A DNA stretch of 64,000 nucleotides from Mucilaginibacter robiniae. Its GTDB lineage: Bacteria > Bacteroidota > Bacteroidia > Sphingobacteriales > Sphingobacteriaceae. Below the pieces are notes generated by a model, which worked only from the letters and a program-made list of their open reading frames with translations, did not search any database and was not told the DNA's origin. Location of the stretch: the NCBI RefSeq assembly GCF_012849215.1, contig NZ_CP051682.1, positions 4,154,001-4,218,000 of the forward strand, read 5' to 3'. The translations under genes were made by a program, and so were the position numbers. This document shows positions 52,117 through 60,348 of the stretch, one piece after another (position 1 is the stretch's first letter; each line of letters opens with the position of its first letter).

Positions 52117-53056
52117 ACCCGGCAAAAGCTTCGGCGGCTGCGTGGCGTATAACCTGCTGAAGCCAGATGCAGAAATCTTGTATGCAGACGGTATCAGAAC
52201 GGACAACATCAAGCATACCATCGCAGACTTCAACATGCAGCGCAAGTTGAATCCAGGCTTAGGGCAGGCGGTTGGCCATATCGCCCTGAGCTGGAGCCCG
52301 AACGATGAGGACAAGTTAAGCGATGAGGTGATGACCGGTATAGCCCTAGAGTACCTGCAAAAAATGAAGATTGATAATACACAGGTGCTACTCGTCAGGC
52401 ATCAGGATAAAGTGCATCCCCATGTCCATATCATTTACAACCGGGTGAACTATGAGGGCAAGACGATATCCGATAATTTCCAGCGGCAGAAAAGTGCTAA
52501 GATCTGTAAGGCACTCACCTTGAAGTACGGCTTTTACCTAGCCCAAGATAAAAAACAGGTTAATCGGCAGCAGCTCAAAGGAGCCGACCAGGTCAAATAT
52601 GAACTGCATGACAAGATCAAAGCCGTAAGTAAAGGGGTGACCACGATGGAAGAACTCAAAAGGGAACTGGCGAAGCAAGGCCTCGGTATGCTGTTCAAGT
52701 ACAAGAGCGGCACGACAGAGGTGCAGGGTATCAGCTTCAGCGAAGGCAAATACAAATTTAAAGGCTCGGAGATTGACAGGAGTTTAAGCTATGGCAAACT
52801 AAGCAGCCAGCTGGTGGAACAGGCGCAGCAAAAAGAGGCATTAGCGCAGCAGCACAGCTTGGCCGACCAGTTAAGGGAGATAGTGAGCCGGGAACAGAGC
52901 AAGGTACCAAGCCAAGGTACACCACAGCTGCAACCTGCTTTTGAGACACCGATACCTTTGCCGGTGATCGTACCGGAACCGGAGGAGCCTAATTGGAGGC
53001 GCAAAAAGAAAGGCCAGGGTGAAGATGAAAGTAAGAGCCGGGGTATACGCAGATAG
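52097..53056 (+). CDS. mobA: Relaxase/mobilisation nuclease (MobA-like, Bacteroidetes type)
   Basis: The 319-residue protein starts MIAKIPKPGKSFGGCVAYNLL, with the tyrosine block of this relaxase family. It carries the histidine motif HPHVHIIYNRV (His107, His109, His111), which coordinates the catalytic metal. A GHIALSWSPNDEDKLSD segment is also typical. The C-terminal third is charged and helical (QQKEALAQQHSLADQLRE) with a basic tail. It would nick oriT and lead the strand into a conjugation channel supplied by another element, because no type IV secretion genes are in this window. GC content is relatively high. Confidence 0.93.
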   Translation: MIAKIPKPGKSFGGCVAYNLLKPDAEILYADGIRTDNIKHTIADFNMQRKLNPGLGQAVGHIALSWSPNDEDKLSDEVMTGIALEYLQKMKIDNTQVLLVRHQDKVHPHVHIIYNRVNYEGKTISDNFQRQKSAKICKALTLKYGFYLAQDKKQVNRQQLKGADQVKYELHDKIKAVSKGVTTMEELKRELAKQGLGMLFKYKSGTTEVQGISFSEGKYKFKGSEIDRSLSYGKLSSQLVEQAQQKEALAQQHSLADQLREIVSREQSKVPSQGTPQLQPAFETPIPLPVIVPEPEEPNWRRKKKGQGEDESKSRGIRR

Positions 53057-53081
53057 TTACAACAATTAAGAGTTATCAATT

Positions 53082-53702
53082 ATGGAAAACCAACCACAGA
53101 ATAACATGCAGCAGGAGATCATTGAAAGTTTTGCCAAAAAGGTCAATGAACTGGATAAGCGGCAAAGCAAGATAGAAACCCTGGAATTGGAAAGTTTGCC
53201 ACAGCAAATGAAAGAGATGGATAAAAGCATTAATGAGCTCAGGGAAACGAAAACTTTGGATTTCAGCAATCAACTTTCCCAGTATGGCGAGCTGCTCATT
53301 GGCGTGAAAGATCAGGTTACTGCCATCCCTAAAGAAATTCCCGTTAAGACGAAAATTGAATTTGATACCAAGGCTAAGTTTGTCATCAAGGTAATCTTAG
53401 GGCTAAGTCTCGCCGTAGTGACATTGACAGGTGTCGTTGTAGCTCTATTCGTAAACGTCAGCCACAGGGCCGATGACGAAAACAGATACAAGGTCGTAAA
53501 GGGCTTTTATCCTGAGGTCAGTCACCAGGTAGACAGCGCTTATGTGGTAAACAAGGATTCTTTACTTGAGCAGGCGGAAATCAATATCGAGCATCAAAAG
53601 CAGGTGCTGGAAGCCGAGTATCAGGCCAGGCAGGCTGAGGAAAGCAGCAAAACAGCCAAGAAGCAATTAAACGAGCTGCGCAAGCAGCATAAAAAACGTT
53701 AA
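53082..53702 (+). CDS. Membrane protein with cytoplasmic coiled coils, mobilisation accessory candidate
   Basis: The 206-residue protein has a coiled N-terminal part (residues about 10-80, KKVNELDKRQSKIETLELES), one transmembrane helix at about 101-126 (ILGLSLAVVTLTGVVVALFV) and a second coiled-coil tail (LLEQAEINIEHQKQVLEAEY). It follows the relaxase by 25 nt. Its topology resembles proteins that follow Mob genes in Bacteroidetes elements and may anchor the relaxosome to the membrane; I know no named family. Confidence in function is low, in coding high. Confidence 0.75.
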   Translation: MENQPQNNMQQEIIESFAKKVNELDKRQSKIETLELESLPQQMKEMDKSINELRETKTLDFSNQLSQYGELLIGVKDQVTAIPKEIPVKTKIEFDTKAKFVIKVILGLSLAVVTLTGVVVALFVNVSHRADDENRYKVVKGFYPEVSHQVDSAYVVNKDSLLEQAEINIEHQKQVLEAEYQARQAEESSKTAKKQLNELRKQHKKR

Positions 53703-53708
53703 ACCGTT

Positions 53709-54287
53709 ATGATAAATCACCCCATATTCATACTTTCAGCTATGAATATGGGTTCGTTCAGGTCTATTCTTCTGCTGACATATGTTTTGACGGTTACCTG
53801 TGTTGCTAAGGCGCAGGATGATCATCAAATCTTCATTGGTCAGAAAGCCGACGTGGTGCAAAAGCTGGTGGCCGACGAAGTACAGGGACACTACAATGCC
53901 GGAGGCTATCTGGTCAAAATGAGCGCCCATACGATTGATTATAAGGGTAAGCCAGTAACCATTGTGCTATGCAAGGAAAACGTCTTAAACGGCAGCATCA
54001 ATAAGGGTATCAATCTTTGTATCAATTACTTTATTGCTGGAGATATAGTAGCTTACATAGCAACAGAATATAAGAACTTGAGTGAAAGCGAGGTGAAGAA
54101 TGGATTGCTGTCGGCAGGAAATTTGACCAATGTTGCCGGTTATTACTTTGAAAAAGATTACCAGTACTATCATCACTTGGTAAACACCAAAGAGGGTTTG
54201 GTAGTCGATGAGTACCGAAAAACGGTACTGGAGCAACTGCCAGCCAGTGTTAGGGAACAACTTAAGATGATTTCAGGTAAGTGGTAG
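53709..54287 (+). CDS. Exported protein of unknown function
   Basis: Depending on the start (ATG 53709, 53742 or 53748) the product is 179-192 residues. A signal peptide (SILLLTYVLTVTCVAKAQ) is preserved in all cases. The mature domain has no motif I know; it shows alternating strands and helices (DVVQKLVADEVQGHYNAGGY, YYFEKDYQYYHHLVNTKEG). It follows the membrane coiled-coil gene by 6 nt and is likely cotranscribed. Cargo of the mobile element or a relaxosome-linked periplasmic factor are both possible. Confidence 0.7.
   Translation: MINHPIFILSAMNMGSFRSILLLTYVLTVTCVAKAQDDHQIFIGQKADVVQKLVADEVQGHYNAGGYLVKMSAHTIDYKGKPVTIVLCKENVLNGSINKGINLCINYFIAGDIVAYIATEYKNLSESEVKNGLLSAGNLTNVAGYYFEKDYQYYHHLVNTKEGLVVDEYRKTVLEQLPASVREQLKMISGKW
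53721..53752 (+). promoter_or_regulatory. 12-bp perfect hairpin covering candidate start codons
   Basis: CCCATATTCATA (53721-53732) pairs perfectly with 53741-53752 around an 8-nt loop. The right arm contains the ATG codons at 53742 and 53748, which are otherwise good starts for the exported protein. It could sequester them or act as a translational switch. Confidence 0.5.
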
Positions 54288-54429
54288 GATTGCCTTTTAC
54301 TATGTCCGATTTTATAAACTGCAACATAAGGAGTCATACTTCGTGACCGCCATACCTAATCCCACGATACATTTTGGCTAAACACCGACTGGCATACCTT
54401 GGAATTTATCTAGCCCCGCAGCTCACCCA

Positions 54430-54945
54430 TTACTTAACTTGACATGGACAGTTTTTTAAATCCACCTGATACATCAAAGTATCAAACTTTTTGTCAGGAT
54501 AAGTAGCTATTAAACTGTCAGTAAACCTTTTAACGTCTAAGGTTATATGTTTTGTAGATATTAAGTCGTCATCCGCTTCTTTAATTATCTTATTAAGTAC
54601 AGTGACGTCATCATAAGTAGCATGAATGTTTAGACATTGCGATGTATATCGGTTTAAATCAAGTTTTACTTCTTTTGAATTTATACGCACCAACAGTAGG
54701 TTCACTTTTGTCGAATCGATATCAAAACACTTTAGAATTTTTGCATTGTCTGGATGCAAATCGTCGGCGCTTATGCTAGTGTCGACAAGCTTTTTATGAT
54801 TAAGGTACACTTGTACATGACGATTTGCAATTTTCATTACTCCTCCTGGATCGACGAAAATAGCGACTGCCTTGTTCCCGGAATTTTGTTTACATCCAAA
54901 CGCTAATAGGAGGTCAAGTAGTAAAATTAGTTTTGGAATTTTCAT
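54430..54945 (-). CDS. Lipoprotein, putative immunity partner of the RHS toxin
   Basis: The signal peptide (KLILLLDLLLAFG) ends at a lipobox cysteine (Cys18, LAFGCKQN), so the 171-residue protein is probably membrane-anchored in the periplasm. It has no recognised domain. One base separates its ATG from the RHS stop, and both are on the same strand. Downstream small genes in polymorphic-toxin loci commonly encode immunity proteins. A lipoprotein location would suit protection from a secreted protease-type toxin. The immunity role is inferred only from arrangement. Confidence 0.7.
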   Translation of the reverse strand: MKIPKLILLLDLLLAFGCKQNSGNKAVAIFVDPGGVMKIANRHVQVYLNHKKLVDTSISADDLHPDNAKILKCFDIDSTKVNLLLVRINSKEVKLDLNRYTSQCLNIHATYDDVTVLNKIIKEADDDLISTKHITLDVKRFTDSLIATYPDKKFDTLMYQVDLKNCPCQVK

Positions 54946-54946
54946 A

Positions 54947-57900
54947 TTAGTTCTTAATTGGTTTTATAATGAGCATTCCATGTCTTCTATCACCGGTGTA
55001 AGGCCTTTCGTTTGTTGACACGTCGTTCGTTACGCCTTCATTTTGCCGATTTGTAATAATCGCACGGTTGTATCCGCGATCAATCTTCGGATTTTTGTTA
55101 TTATCATAAATTCCTATCATCTCCCAATTTGTAAAATTGTTTCCGTGATTAGTGCCACCGTTATAATCCATAGGATCAGTTTTATCACCATCGAAATGGT
55201 CTATAAAACCTAGTTCATGCCCCACTTCATGGTAAGCATAATCAAGCAACGCAGCCATCGGCGAGTCTTGAACAAAAGCAACTAAGCCATAAGCTTTGTT
55301 GGTGACACCCGCCGCATCTGTAACCCCATTAGCTGATTTGCCAGTTACCTTTGAAACAACGGCTACAACATTATCTCCCCGCTTGACATCTTCTACTGAG
55401 TGTGCAGCAGTAAATTTGGAATCTATCTTGTAAGTATAGTGCGTCACTGTACCATTCTTGTTTTTAACTGTTTCAGAGCCGGTTGAGTTATTGAGTTTAT
55501 CATTAAGTGCACCTGCAAGCGCATCAGCCTTACCCTGTCCTGTAGCATCATAAACTTTACCAGTAATAGTTGTAGTTCTTGTTATATAGATGTGTTTTCC
55601 TTTAACTATTGGTGTTGATTCCGCGGTTTTAACCGAGTCGCCATTCACATCTATGTTCTTAATAGGATCTAAAGCCGCATACTGATACGTGCTTACTCCC
55701 TGAAACTTCTCCGCATATTTATCGATCACCAGGAACCTACCTATTACCGGATCATAAAAGCGAGATCCGTAATCATATTGTCCAAGTTCTTCTTGCAATT
55801 CCTTTTTGTTGTACAAATACGGGGTCTTGTTTCCGAATGCGTACCGGTTGTAGTTTAACCCATAAGGATAGTAGTCATCTTGCTGAATCATCCTGGCAGT
55901 ACCATTATTGTTGTCGAAACTAACTCGCGAGTTACTTAGATGGTCAGAAAGAGAGTACTCATAGCTGTAATCTCCATTACTTTGATTTCGTCTGGCTAAG
56001 CCGTCCGTTGTTCGAATGTATTCAATTGCCCCATTCTTATATTGAATACCGTTTACATAATCTGTTGCACCTACGGAACTATTACTGCTCACTCTCCGCA
56101 ATTTATTTCCATCTGCGTCGTAAGTGTAAGCTAAAGTTTTACTCCCTGTGAAATTTTGAGGAAGATTCAAAAAATTATAACTAACGTGTACATCATTCCT
56201 TGAGTCATAAGTCGCATTTCCGTTTCCGTCATATTCATAGGGATTATTAACTAAGTTATCCACGGTTTTCAATTGATTCCCATCATAATGATAAACAAGA
56301 TTCACTGTTGCTGGTATTCGTGGGTCTGTTCTGCTCAAGGTTAAAAGGTTTCCTCCTTTATCATAGGTGATATTTTGTTCTGTAAAATTTTCGTTTGATA
56401 TACCAGCAGTTAATCTGTTTAGCTTGTCATAGTTATAAGCATAATTTTTGGACAGCAAATTGCCTGTTCCCCAGTACTGATTAGCAATATTGCCATTAAA
56501 TTGAGGGTTTGTGCCATCGTTATATTTCAGCTGCATCACGAACAAACTTGAACTGTCCTTTGTCAGCCAGCCTCGCTCATTATAGGAATAACCAATGTCC
56601 TGCAAAAATGATGCGCCCGAATTCGTAGCATTCAGGTGCTTGATCCTTACTTGACCGACTTCATTATAATCTTGCTTAGAGGTTAATGTATTGGGCCCGT
56701 TGTTTATCCTATTCCATGCTTGTATCTGTCTGCCTCTATGATCATAGACCAAACTATCGACAATCGTTGTAAGTGCCCCAGTGGACACATGATGGTTGCG
56801 AGTGGAAGCTATCAACACGTCTGTAAAATTGTACGTATTGCTTGTTTCGTCGTAATTAGCAACGTTGAGATTCGATGAGCCTCCCAAATAGTGTTGAGCA
56901 AAGGTCTTTGTAAGCCGGCCATTGTCATCATAATAATGTACTGACCAAAGCATATCTGATGTTCCCAAGACATTGCTGAGTGCAATAGTCAGTAGTCCTT
57001 TAGTCATTGCACTGTAGCTTAAATGCTTATCATAGATACTGGGAAGGTTCGGTACAATATAATCATCATAATAATTAACCGTTAAAACCTTTTGTATATT
57101 ATTGGTAGGAAAACTAACCGATGAATAATAGTAATTACTTGCATTGTTGTTGTCCCGTGATTCCCAGTTTTGGCTTATGGCATCCACTTGGGATTGCAGG
57201 TTAATTCTGCTAATTGCCGTTCCCCCATTATTCCAAACCCCGGTTAGTACTACCTTACCAAATGCATCATATTTGGTAAAAGACCATTGATTAGTCAACC
57301 TTAAAACTGAATCTTGGTATGCAACAGCCTGATCAAGCTTATTAAAGACTGTATACTCACGTCCCTTACCGGGGATTTTCTTTTCTACGACGCGATTTCG
57401 GCCATCATACTGATACTGATACCCCAACTTGCTTAATGCACTTAGGGTTATTCCACCATTGTCAGGCTCGATTGCAGGAGGAAGTACATAAGATAAATTA
57501 CCTATATCATCAAACACAAAGTAAGTCGAATGTGCAACGCCACCATTGTTATACGCCCGGTTTAAGACAATCCTGCCCTGTTTATCTTTATATTCTTCAA
57601 CTATGCCATCTTTTCCATCAGCATTTACCCAATTCTGATCTTTCGTAATTGTGACATACAATTGATTTGCACCATAGCTTCCTTGATCTACTAAAGTTGG
57701 TTTTCCGTTTGCATCGAGTGCTACACCATACATCTTTGCCCACCTTCCACTGCCAGATGTTAAGGATGAAGCATCATTTGTTGCATATTCATATTTTACC
57801 GTATGACCTGGATTAGTTGCTCCTGGCTTTCCGGTAAGTTGCCAATTATCACCGGGAGATCCCTGTTCCAAAACGCGATTTAAAGGAGATGGTTCAAAAC

Positions 57901-58519
57901 CGGTTTCCATATAGGGGAAATTGATTTTAGGTACTCCTGGTGCATTCCACGTTGTTGGGTTTGTCGGATTGGCGTAAAACGAGCCTTGGTCCGCAATAGC
58001 ATTGGTTTGAAAGCTACCGTTGCTTGATGTCGATGAATTGACAGTGTAAGATAAATATTTGGTAGTTTCTCTATTATAAGCATCATAGGCAATAGGCTGA
58101 ACGATGTCACGAAATGTAGGGCTACCCTTAACTTCAATATTTTGCAATGGCCTTCCTAAACCGTCGAAATATTGGACATCTACCATCACATTACAAGCAG
58201 AATTATTGGTTGCAGCCGGGTTAGTTACTCCTGCAACAAGAGGTGTATAGGTAACGATGTAATTTTGATTATTACTTAATTGTAAGTTCAGTGGCTGACA
58301 TTGGTTTATGTTTGGATCAATATAGGCTCTGAAACTTTGACCGGCTGCTGTACTAAAGCCAGGCGCTAACCTGATTGCATGAGGCGCTACAAACGTTCCT
58401 GATTGATTAGGCTGATTCAGCGTGGTGTCACGCTGTGCATATGTGTTAGCAGCAAAAAACAAAAGATTCACCATTAGAATGCCAAATACTTTCGTAAGAG
58501 ATAAGGTTCCGGGTTTCAT
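54947..58519 (-). CDS. RHS-repeat polymorphic toxin with metzincin-like C-terminal domain
   Basis: A signal peptide (GILMVNLLFFAANTYAQ) is followed by a DUF6443-like N-terminal region, many YD/RHS repeats (YDAYNRET, YEYDGNGNATYDS) and the RHS core motif DYGSRFYDPVIGRFLVIDKY. After the core a variable C-terminal domain of about 220 residues contains HEVGHELGFIDH (His1097, Glu1098, His1101, with Asp1107 or His1108 as third ligand) and a DPMDY segment like a Met-turn. Together these fit a metzincin zinc protease fold. Such tips are toxins in contact-dependent competition. At 1190 residues it is a normal size. The adjacent lipoprotein is the likely immunity factor. It is AT-rich like the host, unlike the mob genes. 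Confidence 0.88.
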   Translation of the reverse strand: MKPGTLSLTKVFGILMVNLLFFAANTYAQRDTTLNQPNQSGTFVAPHAIRLAPGFSTAAGQSFRAYIDPNINQCQPLNLQLSNNQNYIVTYTPLVAGVTNPAATNNSACNVMVDVQYFDGLGRPLQNIEVKGSPTFRDIVQPIAYDAYNRETTKYLSYTVNSSTSSNGSFQTNAIADQGSFYANPTNPTTWNAPGVPKINFPYMETGFEPSPLNRVLEQGSPGDNWQLTGKPGATNPGHTVKYEYATNDASSLTSGSGRWAKMYGVALDANGKPTLVDQGSYGANQLYVTITKDQNWVNADGKDGIVEEYKDKQGRIVLNRAYNNGGVAHSTYFVFDDIGNLSYVLPPAIEPDNGGITLSALSKLGYQYQYDGRNRVVEKKIPGKGREYTVFNKLDQAVAYQDSVLRLTNQWSFTKYDAFGKVVLTGVWNNGGTAISRINLQSQVDAISQNWESRDNNNASNYYYSSVSFPTNNIQKVLTVNYYDDYIVPNLPSIYDKHLSYSAMTKGLLTIALSNVLGTSDMLWSVHYYDDNGRLTKTFAQHYLGGSSNLNVANYDETSNTYNFTDVLIASTRNHHVSTGALTTIVDSLVYDHRGRQIQAWNRINNGPNTLTSKQDYNEVGQVRIKHLNATNSGASFLQDIGYSYNERGWLTKDSSSLFVMQLKYNDGTNPQFNGNIANQYWGTGNLLSKNYAYNYDKLNRLTAGISNENFTEQNITYDKGGNLLTLSRTDPRIPATVNLVYHYDGNQLKTVDNLVNNPYEYDGNGNATYDSRNDVHVSYNFLNLPQNFTGSKTLAYTYDADGNKLRRVSSNSSVGATDYVNGIQYKNGAIEYIRTTDGLARRNQSNGDYSYEYSLSDHLSNSRVSFDNNNGTARMIQQDDYYPYGLNYNRYAFGNKTPYLYNKKELQEELGQYDYGSRFYDPVIGRFLVIDKYAEKFQGVSTYQYAALDPIKNIDVNGDSVKTAESTPIVKGKHIYITRTTTITGKVYDATGQGKADALAGALNDKLNNSTGSETVKNKNGTVTHYTYKIDSKFTAAHSVEDVKRGDNVVAVVSKVTGKSANGVTDAAGVTNKAYGLVAFVQDSPMAALLDYAYHEVGHELGFIDHFDGDKTDPMDYNGGTNHGNNFTNWEMIGIYDNNKNPKIDRGYNRAIITNRQNEGVTNDVSTNERPYTGDRRHGMLIIKPIKN

Positions 58520-58635
58520 AAGTCAGTTTAGGAATGACTTTGAAAGATAACATGTTAATTTCCAATTCCGAAATTTAGAAAAACCTTTATCCTATAGTTA
58601 ATGAAAATTCAAGAATAATTAACATTAAAAGAGAA

Positions 58636-58662
58636 AGCCCCGAATAATTGCTATCCGAGGCT
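58636..58662 (-). terminator. Terminator downstream of the XRE regulator
   Basis: On the minus strand AGCCTCGGATA and TATTCGGGGCT pair over 11 positions with G-U wobbles and a 5-nt loop, followed by TTCTCTTTT. It sits 42 nt beyond the XRE stop and ahead of the RHS gene start. Confidence 0.65.
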
Positions 58663-58703
58663 CTCCACCTAAACCTTATCAGGTGCTAAAATAACATTTC
58701 TCT

Positions 58704-59120
58704 TTACCTGTCCGAAATACTTTTCTGTAAAAGCTCATTTTTTTCTTTTTCAGACTGTAGAAGGCGTTCATAGAGCTTTTTGTTCTCTTCTACTAACTCC
58801 ATTATTTTATCAATGGGGTTAAATGTTGGGTAAAAGAAAACGGATGCTGATTGGTCGTGATTGTTAACCGTGCTTGCTATTATATTAATTACAGCATCCT
58901 CATTGAAGTTCTTTATTGCTTCCGCAGGAACACCAAGAACCTTAGCAATCTTTTCCAGTACCTCATCCTCAATACTTTCACTTTGTTCCATACGGGATAC
59001 CGTTTGCTGACTTACGCCAAGTTCGGAAGCAAGCGCCTCTTGTTTGATACCACGCATTTCACGTATGCGACCGATTTTCCTGCCGATGTGATTGTTTGAG
59101 GGTTTAGCTGATGTTTCCAT
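58704..59120 (-). CDS. XRE-family transcriptional regulator
   Basis: I start at ATG 59120, giving 138 residues; the longer open frame upstream has no domain and lies in the promoter region. The HTH reads IGRIREMRGIKQEALASELGVSQQTVSRMEQ, a typical XRE helix-turn-helix. The C-terminal tail is a coiled coil (LVEENKKLYERLLQSEKEKN). It is divergent from the HEPN gene, with 129 nt between starts. A perfect inverted repeat sits just ahead of the HEPN start. It may repress that gene, itself, or both. Confidence 0.9.
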   Translation of the reverse strand: METSAKPSNNHIGRKIGRIREMRGIKQEALASELGVSQQTVSRMEQSESIEDEVLEKIAKVLGVPAEAIKNFNEDAVINIIASTVNNHDQSASVFFYPTFNPIDKIMELVEENKKLYERLLQSEKEKNELLQKSISDR

Positions 59121-59123
59121 ATC

Positions 59124-59131
59124 CAAATATA
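59124..59131 (-). promoter_or_regulatory. Candidate -7 box at the XRE start
   Basis: On the minus strand this is TATATTTG, exactly TAnnTTTG, only 3 nt from the ATG at 59120. If used, the mRNA would be leaderless. An alternative is that the true start lies downstream. Confidence 0.4.
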
Positions 59132-59212
59132 CAAAGAAAATGCATCGGTAAAGATAACGCCTTATCGGGTAAAATACGCCCGCTTTGGGTTCGGTACACC
59201 AAGGTGGAACAT

Positions 59213-59242
59213 GAATTTTGATTAAATCCTTTATCAAAATTC
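59213..59242. promoter_or_regulatory. Perfect 10-bp inverted repeat, candidate XRE operator
   Basis: GAATTTTGAT (59213-59222) and ATCAAAATTC (59233-59242) are perfect complements spaced by 10 nt. Their centres are about two helical turns apart, as expected for a dimeric repressor. It ends 7 nt before the ATG at 59250. Confidence 0.65.
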
Positions 59243-59249
59243 AGTCGCT

Positions 59250-60347
59250 ATGAACAATATCAATTTCTTTAATGGAAAGCTGTTCCTGACGAACAGCGCA
59301 ATCAATGCCCAAAACGTCTGGGTTTCCGGCATACCGGTCAGCGCAGAAAACTTAACCGAATCCCTGTACAAGCGGCTGCTAGAGGCGGAGCGCGAGAAAG
59401 TAAATGTCCTGAAAGCCGCACTCAACCACGAGTTCCCGGTGGAAAAACTGGTATCTGAGTATTATGTGACCGAGGAGCAGGCAACGGAAATGTTAGTACT
59501 CATCGAAACCCTCGCTCATAAATATAAACTTACCCATATCCAGTGTTTCGCCCGGAAAGGTACCATAGCCTTTAACTTCAGCGCCTTTGCCGATATACCC
59601 TCTTTTACTCACCTCCATTATTTTTTACTGTTTGTCACCCAAGGACCGGAACGGGTAGAACACGAGATACAGCAGTATATTAACACGCACTACAAAAGCT
59701 TCAAGGTGACGGCTATTGCGCACAGCTTTGAGAATGTTCGTCATGCCATAGCTCAAGGCAACCGCTTTTTTGTAGCAGCTTTTGTAGGCGGCTTAGAAAT
59801 GTATCACGATCAGGTAACCATTTTCGATATTGCCTTTCCTAAACTAAACCCCGAGACAACGCTCCAAAAAGCAGAACGGCGTTATCATGATCACCTGAAA
59901 ATAGCCTTTGGATTTCTGTACAGTTCCGCCAACTGCATTCGTCTGGAGGAGTACTTTGAAAACGGCGTCTTCCTGCTGCATCAAGCCGTCGAGCAAGCTT
60001 GTATCGCACTCATCAAGGTACACATGGGCTACCGGATTGATCTGCATAACCTCTACAGGCTTCTCAACTTATGCAAATGCTTTTCTGACAAACCGGCTGG
60101 CATCTTCCTATCCGAGAACACCGATTCCATCAGGCTTTTTCAACTGCTTTCGGACAGCTATGGCAATGCCCGTTACAAAGAAGATTTTCACATTACCAAA
60201 GAGGATGCCATAAAGCTACTGGAACGGGTAGATGCCTTTGTGAACGTCGCAGAAAACCTGTGCCTTGACTGGCTTAATGCGCGGCGTATCAGCCTAGGCG
60301 GGGAAGCTTTACCAAACACTTATTCCGTAAACGAAAGCAAAGACTGA
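59250..60347 (+). CDS. HEPN-domain protein
   Basis: The 365-residue protein has an N-terminal part of unknown type (VSAENLTESLYKRLLEAERE, then KYKLTHIQCFARKG). A C-terminal HEPN domain covers about residues 215-340 (ERRYHDHLKIAFGFLYSSA, FLLHQAVEQACIALIKVHMG, LHNLYRLLNLCKCF). The usual HEPN RNase motif R-x4-6-H is not obvious, so it may bind rather than cut RNA. The ORF lies one base ahead of the SWIM protein gene, so both are co-translated. It is divergent from an XRE regulator. HEPN proteins are common in toxin-antitoxin and defence loci, which fits, but this pair is not one I recognise. Confidence 0.8.
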   Translation: MNNINFFNGKLFLTNSAINAQNVWVSGIPVSAENLTESLYKRLLEAEREKVNVLKAALNHEFPVEKLVSEYYVTEEQATEMLVLIETLAHKYKLTHIQCFARKGTIAFNFSAFADIPSFTHLHYFLLFVTQGPERVEHEIQQYINTHYKSFKVTAIAHSFENVRHAIAQGNRFFVAAFVGGLEMYHDQVTIFDIAFPKLNPETTLQKAERRYHDHLKIAFGFLYSSANCIRLEEYFENGVFLLHQAVEQACIALIKVHMGYRIDLHNLYRLLNLCKCFSDKPAGIFLSENTDSIRLFQLLSDSYGNARYKEDFHITKEDAIKLLERVDAFVNVAENLCLDWLNARRISLGGEALPNTYSVNESKD

Positions 60348-60348
60348 C

